NCBI GenBank assembly: GCA_029256185.1
Contig: JAQSYI010000059.1
Coordinates: 1-43,467, forward strand
DNA: 43,467 bases
Direction of reading: 5' to 3'
Origin: Paenibacillaceae bacterium
GTDB taxonomy: Bacteria > Bacillota > Bacilli > Paenibacillales > NBRC-103111
The notes under the pieces: generated by a model
Told to the model about the DNA's origin: nothing
What the model saw: the letters and a program-made list of their open reading frames with translations, nothing else
Database searches by the model: none
Program-made: the position numbers and the translations under genes
In this document: piece after piece, positions 25,264 to 32,953 of the stretch
Position numbering within the stretch: the stretch's first letter is position 1
Layout of the letters: every line of letters begins with the position of its first letter

Positions 25264-26357
25264 GCCGGCAGGTTATTTCCGACACGGGTGCAGTGACGGA
25301 AAAGAAACGCTTTTCCCTTCGATTTGACATCGATTTGGCCAAGACCAAAACGGCCTGGTGGGTCCCGGTCCTGTCTGTTTTCCTTGCTTTGGTTGTATGC
25401 GGCATTTTTATTGCCGCCAACGGAATGAATCCCTTCACGGTTTACAACAAGATGCTGACAGGGGCATTCGGCACCTCCTATGGAATTACCGAGACCCTGG
25501 TCAAGGCGATTCCTCTTCTGCTGTGCGGTTTGGGGATTGCGGTAGCCTACCGGATTTCCGTATGGAATATCGGTGCAGAGGGCCAATTTATTATTGGGGC
25601 GATGGCGGCAACGGCTGTCACGGTATATTTTCCGTCGCTTCCCGGTTATATCGCCATTCCGCTGATGGTAGTAATCAGTATGGCCGCCGGGGGATTCTGG
25701 GGCTTGCTTACGGCTGTACCCAAGACCCACTTCCAGGTTAATGAGCTGATTACTTCCCTGATGCTCAATTATGTCGCCTTACTTGCTTTGGATTATGTAG
25801 TGTTTGGTCCGTGGAAGGATCCCAAGGGCTTCAATTTCCCCGGATCTCCGGTATTTACCGGAGCCCAGTCCTTGCCGGTGCTGGGGACAACCCGTCTTCA
25901 CTTCGGGTTGGTCTTCGGGATCATCGCTGTGCTTATTTATTTTCTAATGGTCAAATATACGCGCTGGGGTTATGAGCTCCGTTTGATCGGCGCCAATCCC
26001 AACGCCGCCAAATACGCCGGAATTCATATTAACCGTCATATCATTATCGTTATGCTTATCAGCGGCGGTCTGGCAGGACTCGCGGGGATGGCCGAGGTAT
26101 CAGGTGTTACCCACAAGCTGATGCAAGGAATTTCTCCGGGATACGGGTATACGGCCATTATCGTAGCCTGGCTGGCCAAGCTTAATCCTCTTGGCATCGT
26201 GGTATCCTCTGTTCTGTTCGGCGGCTTGATTGTGGGAGGATACAGTGTGCAGACCATCGGCCTGCCGTCTTCGATCTCCAATATGCTTCAGGGAGCCATT
26301 CTGTTCTTCCTGATCGGCGGAGATATGCTGTCCAAATTCCGCATGCGCCGGAACTAA
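25260..26357 (+). CDS. nupP: Nucleoside ABC transporter permease, first subunit (BPD_transp_2 family)
   Basis: 365 residues with about nine to ten hydrophobic helices. A cytoplasmic N-terminal stretch of 30 residues precedes VPVLSVFLALVVCGIFIAA. The family markers YRISVWNIGAEGQFIIGA and the ANPNAAKYAGI segment before the next helix are clear; the latter is the cytoplasmic coupling loop. The start codon overlaps the ATPase stop (ATGA), so translation is coupled. It forms the transmembrane pore with the next gene product. Confidence 0.9.
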   Translation: MSRQVISDTGAVTEKKRFSLRFDIDLAKTKTAWWVPVLSVFLALVVCGIFIAANGMNPFTVYNKMLTGAFGTSYGITETLVKAIPLLLCGLGIAVAYRISVWNIGAEGQFIIGAMAATAVTVYFPSLPGYIAIPLMVVISMAAGGFWGLLTAVPKTHFQVNELITSLMLNYVALLALDYVVFGPWKDPKGFNFPGSPVFTGAQSLPVLGTTRLHFGLVFGIIAVLIYFLMVKYTRWGYELRLIGANPNAAKYAGIHINRHIIIVMLISGGLAGLAGMAEVSGVTHKLMQGISPGYGYTAIIVAWLAKLNPLGIVVSSVLFGGLIVGGYSVQTIGLPSSISNMLQGAILFFLIGGDMLSKFRMRRN

Positions 26358-26385
26358 TGACTCACACCATGAGGAGGATACTGCC

Positions 26386-27318
26386 TTGTACGACTTTATG
26401 ATACAATTGCTGGTTGCCGCTGTTTCCGCGGGTACACCGTTGCTGTTGGCTACATTGGGTGGAATTTTGTGCGAACGCGCCGGAATTATTCAGCTTGGGG
26501 CGGAAGGGCTGATGCTGATGGGGGCGGTTGTCACTTGTCTGGTCTATATCAAGACCGGCAGCCTTGGGCTGACGCTGATTTCCGTTTTGTTTGTGGCCGC
26601 TCTGCTCGGTCTGCTGCACGCCTTCCTGACCGTCACGCTGCGCGCCAATCATGCGATGACGGGCTTGGCCATGACTTTGTTCGGCGGCGGATTAAGCGCC
26701 TATCTGGGCAAATCCATCAGCGGCCAACCGTTGCCGGGCAAAGCTCCAAAAGTGGATTTGGGCTGGCTGGAGCCTGTGCCTGTGATCGGCAATATATTTG
26801 CGCATATGGATATTCTAACCTGGTTCAGTATTCTGCTGGTTATCGCGCTGCATCTCATGATTCATCATACTTCATGGGGACTGCATCTGAAGGCAATTGG
26901 AGACAGCCCGGCGACTGCAGACGTAATGGGCATCCGCGTACAGCTGTCCCGCTATATCTATGTTGTGGGTGGGGCCGCGCTGATCGGGCTGGCCGGAGCC
27001 GATATGGTGTTGGCGTATACGCCCAGTTGGACGGAGGGAATGACTTCAGGCAAGGGCTGGATTGCGGTGGCCCTGATTATTTTTGCCAGATGGAATCCGC
27101 TCCGGGCGTTATTCTGCGCGTATCTGTTCGGAGCGCTTGACTCGCTGGGGTTCCGCCTGCAGCTTATCGGCAGCGCCGTCCCGGTTTATTTCCTCAAGAT
27201 GATCCCGTACGTAGTGACCATTCTGGTGCTCATGTACCTGGGCTACCGCAACCGCAACAAACCTTCGGGTACACCTGAAGCTCTTGGAGTGCCGTATATT
27301 CGGGAACAGCGGTTCTAG
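26386..27318 (+). CDS. nupQ: Nucleoside ABC transporter permease, second subunit (BPD_transp_2 family)
   Basis: 310 residues, eight or more hydrophobic helices. Typical family markers are GGILCERAGIIQLGAEGLMLMGA near the N-terminus and AIGDSPATADVMGI as coupling loop. The best start is TTG at 26386, 8 nt after GAGGAGG (26371-26377); an ATG 12 nt later is possible. It is the last gene of the operon and is followed by a hairpin at 27413-27443. Confidence 0.9.
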   Translation: MYDFMIQLLVAAVSAGTPLLLATLGGILCERAGIIQLGAEGLMLMGAVVTCLVYIKTGSLGLTLISVLFVAALLGLLHAFLTVTLRANHAMTGLAMTLFGGGLSAYLGKSISGQPLPGKAPKVDLGWLEPVPVIGNIFAHMDILTWFSILLVIALHLMIHHTSWGLHLKAIGDSPATADVMGIRVQLSRYIYVVGGAALIGLAGADMVLAYTPSWTEGMTSGKGWIAVALIIFARWNPLRALFCAYLFGALDSLGFRLQLIGSAVPVYFLKMIPYVVTILVLMYLGYRNRNKPSGTPEALGVPYIREQRF

Positions 27319-27412
27319 GAGCGGACACTGGGCAAGGGTTGCCTGTTACAAGCAAGGAAAGGTCAAGCGAAGGAAAGACAAGCAAAGAGAGTAAAGAGAA
27401 GAACAGCAAAGC

Positions 27413-27443
27413 AAAGGAGCTTCCTGTCAAGGGAGTTCCTTTT
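27413..27443 (+). terminator. Likely terminator of the nucleoside transporter operon
   Basis: AAAGGAGCTTCC pairs with GGGAGTTCCTTT over a TGTCAA loop with two G-U pairs; the tail is TTTTGTG. A second GC-rich stem GGGGCC-TCC-GGCCC with CTTTTCC lies at about 27474-27492. Confidence 0.65.
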
Positions 27444-27611
27444 GTGTAGTATAGGGGCAGATTGAGGTTGCGGGGCCTCCGGCCCTTTTCCTGAGGCTGG
27501 GGCGTGGATGCAAGGTCATGCGATACTGGCACCATTTTTGTTCTTGAACGCCAACCTTCCCGGCTGGCGGCCCTGAGAGGCGTTATTTGTGGGAAAAACA
27601 GGGGTGCGCAA

Positions 27612-27755
27612 ACGTAACGGACAGGAAAGACCTTAATGGGCCCAAATCCCCCTGGGTGGGGAGCAAGAGAGTCACATAAGAGCATCTTGGTCCGTTAGAA
27701 TTCAAAACCTTCGGATTTTTGCCAAATAGGAGCGCTGGAGTCCGTTAACCTAAGG
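27612..27755. repeat. Second cluster of AACGGAC-type dispersed repeats (family R3)
   Basis: A forward degenerate unit starts at about 27615 (TAACGGACAGGAAAGAC). Two reverse units follow, read on the minus strand as TAACGGACCAAGATGCTC (about 27680-27700) and TAACGGACTCCAGCGCTCC (about 27730-27750). The reverse unit AAGAGCATCT-GTCC-TTAGAA is shared almost exactly with 343-366. The rest of 27319-27905 shows only GC-rich inverted repeats; I see no gene there. Confidence 0.7.
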
Positions 27756-27905
27756 CGGCGATTGCATTTCTTCGCCCCAATACTCCGATTGGCGTTTTTC
27801 CCAGAGCCAGAAATCATCAACGGGGAAGCAGTTCGACTTCTTGGCAAACGCGTCAGGCGTTTATCCTCGCAGCCAGATGGGGTGGCAGGAAGGAAGGTGC
27901 GTTCT

Positions 27906-28103
27906 TTATTTGGCCCGGGTCTTAAAGTTTGCATATAATTGAAGCGCCGACAATACCGCGGTGTCTACGAACGCCGCGGATAACGCCACAGTGATCCAAT
28001 CTTCAGTATGAAGCAAGTAGTACATAGCCAGATGAAGTACGAACAGCACGGTAAAGGCGATTAGCAGGTTAATGCGCTTGATGGCCAACAGCAATTTATA
28101 CAT
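27906..28103 (-). CDS. Small membrane protein of 65 residues, unknown
   Basis: Two hydrophobic segments (INLLIAFTVLFVLHLAMYYLL and VALSAAFVDTAVLSALQLYA) with a basic N-terminus and a basic tail ending KTRAK. The ATG at 28103 follows GAAAGGAA on the minus strand. It is isolated between a repeat zone and the divergent lytic transglycosylase gene. No family recognised; the ribosome-binding site and clean membrane pattern support it being real. Confidence 0.6.
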   Translation of the reverse strand: MYKLLLAIKRINLLIAFTVLFVLHLAMYYLLHTEDWITVALSAAFVDTAVLSALQLYANFKTRAK

Positions 28104-28267
28104 GGAATCCCGTTCCTTTCATGACATTGGATGCATATTGCTTAAGTATTCCCTGGGACGGTAGACCTGATTCAGCCGGTTGGTTCAGATTTGCTGTAGC
28201 ATCGGGCTCGAAAAAAGGGTACAATTGTTGAGAAAAGCAATTTTTGCGAAAAAGGAGCCGTAAATCC

Positions 28268-28948
28268 ATGCGTATAGATCCATCTGTCATGAAGCAGCTG
28301 CTGCAGCTGCAAATGCTGCAAAGCTCGGATTCTCTCATGGGTAGCAGCTCCGGTCTGGGCAGTACTTCAAGCACTGATTTTACTGAACTGCTTCAGATGC
28401 TGCTGAGTGATTCTACGGAAGCCGCCGCCTCCGACAATATTATTCCGGCGTCTGAGCTGCTGGCCCGCAGCAAATGGTCTTCCTCCTTTTACAACATGCA
28501 GCCTGCGGAGGCGATGAAGGAATACGCCGTCCCTGCTGATTACGAAGATTTGATTCAAGATGCCAGCAGACGCAACGGAGTGGATTCCAGTCTGGTGAAG
28601 GCGGTTATTCAGGCAGAGTCGGGCTTTGACTCCCAGGCCGTATCCAAGGCGGGGGCCAAGGGGCTGATGCAGCTGATGGATAAAACAGGGCAGGGGCTTG
28701 GCGTGTCCAATCCTTTTGATCCTGAGCAGAATATAGAGGGCGGTACCCGGTTTCTGTCGAATCTCTTGCAGAAATACAATGGCAACGAAGCTGTCGCTCT
28801 GGCCGCATATAATGCCGGTCCCGGACGGGTGGACAGGCTTGCGATCCGCAATGATGCGGAGCTGGAGAACAAGCTAAGCCAACTGCCGAAGGAAACCCAG
28901 AAGTATATATCCAAGGTGCTGGGACTCAAGGAGCAGTTTGAGGCGTAA
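28268..28948 (+). CDS. Lytic transglycosylase (SLT domain)
   Basis: 226 residues. The SLT/goose-lysozyme-like domain covers about residues 95-225: AVIQAESGFDSQAVS holds the catalytic Glu, then AKGLMQLM, PEQNIEGGTRFLSNLLQKY and ALAAYNAGPGRVD. This enzyme class cleaves peptidoglycan glycan strands with formation of 1,6-anhydro-MurNAc. The N-terminal 90 residues are Ser/Leu-rich and unstructured-looking, with no signal peptide, as in B. subtilis CwlQ/YjbJ. The ATG at 28268 follows AAAAAGGAG; a TTG at 28244 would only add eight basic residues. No operon partners. Confidence 0.88.
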   Translation: MRIDPSVMKQLLQLQMLQSSDSLMGSSSGLGSTSSTDFTELLQMLLSDSTEAAASDNIIPASELLARSKWSSSFYNMQPAEAMKEYAVPADYEDLIQDASRRNGVDSSLVKAVIQAESGFDSQAVSKAGAKGLMQLMDKTGQGLGVSNPFDPEQNIEGGTRFLSNLLQKYNGNEAVALAAYNAGPGRVDRLAIRNDAELENKLSQLPKETQKYISKVLGLKEQFEA

Positions 28949-28979
28949 TGGAGAGGTTGTTAGGGCGTGTCTGCAGCAA

Positions 28980-29152
28980 TAAACCTTAGGGGAAATGCCG
29001 GCCTCACTTGGTGGGGCTCTTTTGTTTCCCGGGATCTCCGCAAAATAACAGGAATAGCTTGGGGCCATTGCTTCATTTGGTGGGGTGAGTATCCGGGGCC
29101 CCGCAAATTACCGGGACTAAGGCTGCGGAGCGCGGCTTCACTTGGTGGGGCT
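28980..29152 (-). repeat. Second R2 repeat array, inverted and diverged (about 2.5 copies)
   Basis: Read on the minus strand, AGCCCCACCAAGTGAAGC begins at 29152, CCCCACCAAATGAAGC near 29085 and AGCCCCACCAAGTGAGGC near 29018, giving periods of about 65-69 bp. The companion arm TTTGCGGGG is present in copy 1 and altered (TTTGCGGAG) in copy 2. This is the same family as 4323-4686, in opposite orientation, placed between the lytic transglycosylase and the cysteine desulfurase gene. Confidence 0.8.
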
Positions 29153-29186
29153 TAATATACTACGTGTTTTTAAGGAGAATGGAGAT

Positions 29187-30359
29187 ATGCTTTATCTGGA
29201 TCATTGTGCCTCTACGCCGCCATGGCCGGAGGTTATTGCTGCGGTTGCCGATTGCATGGGCAAGTTCTACGGGAATCCCAGTTCGTTGCATCGGCTTGGT
29301 GTGGAGGCAGAGGGGATGCTGATCAAAGCCAGAGAGGTAACGGCAGCTGCTCTGCAGGTGAAGTCTTCCCAGATTATCTTTACCTCCGGAGGCACGGAAA
29401 GCAACAATCTGGCCATCAAGGGAGCTGCATTGACCTATAGAAGCAGAGGCAGGCATCTCATTACCTCTGCGATAGAGCATGCTTCTGTATATGAAGTGTT
29501 CCGGCAATTGGAGCGGGAAGGCTTCCAAGTTACCTATCTGCCTGTCGATCGGACGGGAGCCGTCCGCGCCGAGGACGTTGCCGCCGCCATTACCAGAGAA
29601 ACCATCCTGGTCAGTGTGATGGCGGTAAACAATGAAACAGGGAGAATTCAGCCCGTAGCAGAGGTAGGAGCGATTCTGCGGAACTATCCCCGGATCGTCT
29701 TCCATGTGGATGCGGTCCAGGCTCTCGGCAAGCTTCCTGTCCACCCCAGAAACTGGAATGCAGATCTGGTCAGCTTCTCCGCCCATAAGCTTAGGGGACC
29801 TAAAGGAGTCGGGGGGCTGTACTGCCGGGAGGGGCTTCATCTGGAACCGCTGCATGCAGGAGGCGGACAGGAGCAGGGGAGACGCTCGGGCACGGAGAAC
29901 CTCCCCTTGATTGTAGGGGCGGCCAAAGCCATCCGAATGGCAGTAGAGCAGCAGAAGCAAGCGGCAATGCGCATGTATGGGCTAAGGGAGAAATTAATAA
30001 GCCGTTTGAATAAGATAGACGGATTGATTATTCACGGGAGTGAGCAACAGCAGGAAATGGCTCCTCATATGGTTCAATTCTCCTGTCCGGGTTACCGTCC
30101 GGAAGTAATTATCCACCGGCTTGAAGAGAAGGAAATCTATATTTCCAGCGGATCTGCCTGCGGATCTGGAGAGAATAAGCCCAGTCGTGTGCTTACGGCT
30201 ATAGGGCTGCCGGAGCAAGTTGCTTCTTCCGGTCTGCGGGTCAGTTTTTCGGATCAATATTCGGAGGCGGATATGGAGCTATTCGCGGATGAGTTGGCGC
30301 ATGTTCTGACAATCACGCCAAGATTAGGGGAGTTAAAGCAGGGGGGAAGAACAAAGTGA
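29187..30359 (+). CDS. Cysteine desulfurase (NifS/IscS family, NifZ-like) paired with ThiI
   Basis: PLP enzyme that removes sulfur from cysteine and carries it as a persulfide. 390 residues. The PLP lysine is K201 in SFSAHKLRGPKGVGG, PLP contacts are FTSGGTESNN and H98, D175, and the active-site Cys is C325 in SSGSACGSG. The ATG at 29187 follows AAGGAG at 29172-29177; an upstream ATG at 29142 lies inside the R2 repeat. Its stop overlaps the thiI start (GTGA). In B. subtilis the equivalent NifZ supplies sulfur to ThiI for tRNA 4-thiouridine; the same is expected here. Confidence 0.93.
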   Translation: MLYLDHCASTPPWPEVIAAVADCMGKFYGNPSSLHRLGVEAEGMLIKAREVTAAALQVKSSQIIFTSGGTESNNLAIKGAALTYRSRGRHLITSAIEHASVYEVFRQLEREGFQVTYLPVDRTGAVRAEDVAAAITRETILVSVMAVNNETGRIQPVAEVGAILRNYPRIVFHVDAVQALGKLPVHPRNWNADLVSFSAHKLRGPKGVGGLYCREGLHLEPLHAGGGQEQGRRSGTENLPLIVGAAKAIRMAVEQQKQAAMRMYGLREKLISRLNKIDGLIIHGSEQQQEMAPHMVQFSCPGYRPEVIIHRLEEKEIYISSGSACGSGENKPSRVLTAIGLPEQVASSGLRVSFSDQYSEADMELFADELAHVLTITPRLGELKQGGRTK

Positions 30360-31567
30360 AGCCCAATGTAGTCATTGTCCGGTTAGGAGAGCTGACGCTG
30401 AAGGGAAGGAACAGGCACCGTTTTGAAAAAAGGGTGCTCCAGCAATTGCAGCCGCTGCAAAAGGATTATCCGGGCATCCGCTTCACGCTGGAGTTCGGGC
30501 GGATCCATATTGAATTGAATGAGGCTCCTTACGAAGCCGCGGCGGATGTGCTGGACCGGATCTTCGGGCTTGCTTCTTACAGCCCCGCCATACGGATTGC
30601 TCCCTTGCTTGAGGAAATCGAGCGGGAAGCAATACGCTTGATGCAGGAACTGGAGCCTGAGCCCGGAGAGGAAAAGACCTTCAAGGTTGTTGTTAAGCGC
30701 TCCAACAAACAATTCCCCCATGATTCCATGGAGCTGCTCCAATTGGTGGGCGGATATGTGCTGCGGAATACAGAGCGCTGGCGGGTGGACGTGCATCATC
30801 CTGAAACTTCTCTCTGGGTGGATATCCGGGACAAGGATGCCTTCGTCTTCACGGAGATCATCCGCGGGACAGGGGGATTTCCCTTGGGAACCAACGGGCG
30901 CGCGCTGCTGCTGCTCTCCGGCGGGATCGACAGTCCTGTAGCCGGCTGGTTAGCCATGCGGATGGGATTGGAGTTGGAAGCCGTTCACTTCCACAGCTAT
31001 CCGTACACGAGCGAGCGGGCCAGGCGGAAGGTGGAGGAGCTGGCGCGGGAGCTTTCCCGTTTTTCCGGTCCCATGAAGGTGCATATGGTCCCTTTTACGG
31101 AGATACAAGTCAAGCTGAAAGAAGAGGGTCGTGAAAATCTGCTGGTGATCTGCATGAAACGGGCGATGCTGCGGATTGCCGAGAGGGTGGCTGAAAAGCG
31201 CAAGGCCGGTGCTCTTATTACAGGAGAAAGCCTGGGGCAGGTGGCAAGCCAGACCTTGTCCAGCTTGGATGTTATTGGCCGGGCTGCTGAGATGCCTGTT
31301 CTGCGTCCGCTGATAACGATGGACAAGGGCGAGATTGTGAAGCTGTCCCATAAAATCGGCACCTTCGATATTTCGATTCAGCCTTACGAGGATTGCTGTA
31401 CACTGTTTCTGCCCAAGTCTCCCTCCACGAATCCCGGACTGCGCACGGTCCTTAAGGTGGAGAGTGGCATTAAGGAACTGGACCAGTTGATTGAGCAGGC
31501 TGTGGAACGGACCGAGACGTCAGTGATCGGTTTAGGCATGCGCGAGGAAGCCGATGATTATTTTTAA
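30356..31567 (+). CDS. thiI: tRNA 4-thiouridine synthase ThiI
   Basis: ATP-dependent sulfurtransferase that makes s4U8 in tRNA. 403 residues: N-terminal ferredoxin-like/THUMP region (about 1-165), then a PP-loop ATPase with LLLLSGGIDSPVAGW (SGGIDS at 188-193). The rhodanese domain of E. coli ThiI is absent, as in Bacillus, where the desulfurase partner donates sulfur. QPYEDCCTLFLP contains the conserved Cys of the catalytic domain. The start is GTG at 30356, overlapping the desulfurase stop. A large hairpin follows 24 nt after the stop. Confidence 0.95.
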   Translation: MKPNVVIVRLGELTLKGRNRHRFEKRVLQQLQPLQKDYPGIRFTLEFGRIHIELNEAPYEAAADVLDRIFGLASYSPAIRIAPLLEEIEREAIRLMQELEPEPGEEKTFKVVVKRSNKQFPHDSMELLQLVGGYVLRNTERWRVDVHHPETSLWVDIRDKDAFVFTEIIRGTGGFPLGTNGRALLLLSGGIDSPVAGWLAMRMGLELEAVHFHSYPYTSERARRKVEELARELSRFSGPMKVHMVPFTEIQVKLKEEGRENLLVICMKRAMLRIAERVAEKRKAGALITGESLGQVASQTLSSLDVIGRAAEMPVLRPLITMDKGEIVKLSHKIGTFDISIQPYEDCCTLFLPKSPSTNPGLRTVLKVESGIKELDQLIEQAVERTETSVIGLGMREEADDYF

Positions 31568-31591
31568 GTGAATTGGAATGCAGTCAACGGG

Positions 31592-31633
31592 GAAACGGGC
31601 AAAGGAGACAGATTAGTCTCTCTTGCCCGTTTC
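31592..31633. terminator. Large bidirectional hairpin between thiI and the DUF11 gene
   Basis: GAAACGGGCAAAGGAGAC pairs with GTCTCTCTTGCCCGTTTC (16 of 18 Watson-Crick or wobble) around AGATTA. It sits between two convergent stops, 31567 and 31637. Neither side has a strong T run, so efficiency is uncertain. Confidence 0.65.
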
Positions 31634-31636
31634 GGT

Positions 31637-32953
31637 CTATTCTTCCCCGGATTCCACCAAGATTAAGTACGTGTTAGACAGAGTCTCTCCTCTATGCTGA
31701 TTGTCGTTCATCCAAAAGCTGTAATAGGCAGTAACGCTTCCCCTGATGTTAAGGGTGGTTAGGAAGGGACTGACGAGTGCCCGGTAGGTGACTTGAACCG
31801 TCTGCTGCGGGGCAATCAACCCTAATTGCAGCGATCCGCTTGGTCCGGGGTCCGCCGCCGGGATGCCATTGATTCTGATGGTGCCCGGAATCAGTGAAAT
31901 CTGGTTCAAATTAAGGCGCCCGAGCGCGGTATCTGCCCCCATATTACCGTTGTTGCCCACGTTCACGGTATAATCCACCACATCCTCCGGCTCCACAATT
32001 TCCGGCAAGGCAATCACATTCACGTCAAGAACCGGAAAGAAAATCTGCGTTGAAACTGCGTTTGAAGATGAGGTTTCTGTTTGCGCTGCACTATTGCCCG
32101 GAAGAAGGTAAACCGCGCTGACTGCCGCCTGGTTGCTGAAGATCTGCGAGAGCGCAACGGAGCCATAGCCGGGTACAACAACCTCATAGGTAACTAGCAT
32201 CTGGGACTGGGACGTCAACAATCCCAAGGAGATGCCTCCTGGGGGAAAGTCCCCGCTTCGCATGAGCCCGTTCACCACAAGGCTGTTGCGGACGTACAGC
32301 ATCCCCGCTGGTATTCCTGCGGTCAGAGTGGCATCCCCTGCTACTCCTCCTTGATTGACGACAATCAAGGAATACCGGATGGTTTCTCCCGGGGCAGCCC
32401 GGGTTTTGTCAACGGACATGATTACGAGGATCTCCGGCGATTCACCCGCTACTATGGGAAGAACCACTTCGTTGGATAACGCGGAGTCCGTAACCAGGCG
32501 CCCGTTGGCGGCAAGAAAGGTGTACTCGGCCCGCAGCCGGTTAGCGAGTTGGCCTGAGCCCCCGGCTGCGGAATATACCAATTGGAAGGATAGCTGGACC
32601 ATCTCGCCGATTCCGATTGCCCCTAACCACAGCCCCGTTGCCAGACTTGCTCCTGGAAGGGGCCTGCCGTCTTGGAGAATGCTGTTGGCGACAAACTGGG
32701 TCCCACCCGGCAGCAAATCATACAAGGTGGTATCCGCTGCACGGTTGCCGGTATTGATGATGGTTGCGGTGTAGGTTACAGGCACTCCCGGCTGTGCCTG
32801 GGTTGCATCGGTGTTTTTGATCACGGTAAGCACGGGACCGATCACGAGTGTGCTTACCGTATTGGAATAGGCGATGTAGCTGTTGTTTCCTGTGGTGTAG
32901 CGGATATGGGACTGGTTCAGCAGAACGCCGTCTCTGAGGGTGTCCGGCGTCAT
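31637..32953 (-). CDS. DUF11 repeat protein, C-terminal part, split from the upstream gene by a frameshift
   Basis: 438 residues from ATG at 32953. It begins in the middle of a DUF11 domain: GVLLNQSHIRYTTGNNSYIA followed by YSNTVST aligns with GVLSNNASVSFTSG and SLSNTVN of complete upstream units. Three further diverged DUF11 units follow (starting near VIKNTDATQAQPG, MSVDKTRAAPGET and VIALPEIVEPEDV). No signal peptide, no LPXTG, no membrane anchor. The ATG overlaps the upstream stop as ATGA, with only weak CAGG 13 nt upstream. It could be translated by termination-reinitiation or be the stranded end of one long gene. I favour a split ancestral reading frame. Confidence 0.75.
   Translation of the reverse strand: MTPDTLRDGVLLNQSHIRYTTGNNSYIAYSNTVSTLVIGPVLTVIKNTDATQAQPGVPVTYTATIINTGNRAADTTLYDLLPGGTQFVANSILQDGRPLPGASLATGLWLGAIGIGEMVQLSFQLVYSAAGGSGQLANRLRAEYTFLAANGRLVTDSALSNEVVLPIVAGESPEILVIMSVDKTRAAPGETIRYSLIVVNQGGVAGDATLTAGIPAGMLYVRNSLVVNGLMRSGDFPPGGISLGLLTSQSQMLVTYEVVVPGYGSVALSQIFSNQAAVSAVYLLPGNSAAQTETSSSNAVSTQIFFPVLDVNVIALPEIVEPEDVVDYTVNVGNNGNMGADTALGRLNLNQISLIPGTIRINGIPAADPGPSGSLQLGLIAPQQTVQVTYRALVSPFLTTLNIRGSVTAYYSFWMNDNQHRGETLSNTYLILVESGEE

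Noticed and set aside
27695..27934. 79-codon minus-strand frame
   Set aside because: Runs through R3 repeats and overlaps the better small membrane gene; composition Arg/Ser/Lys-rich without structure.
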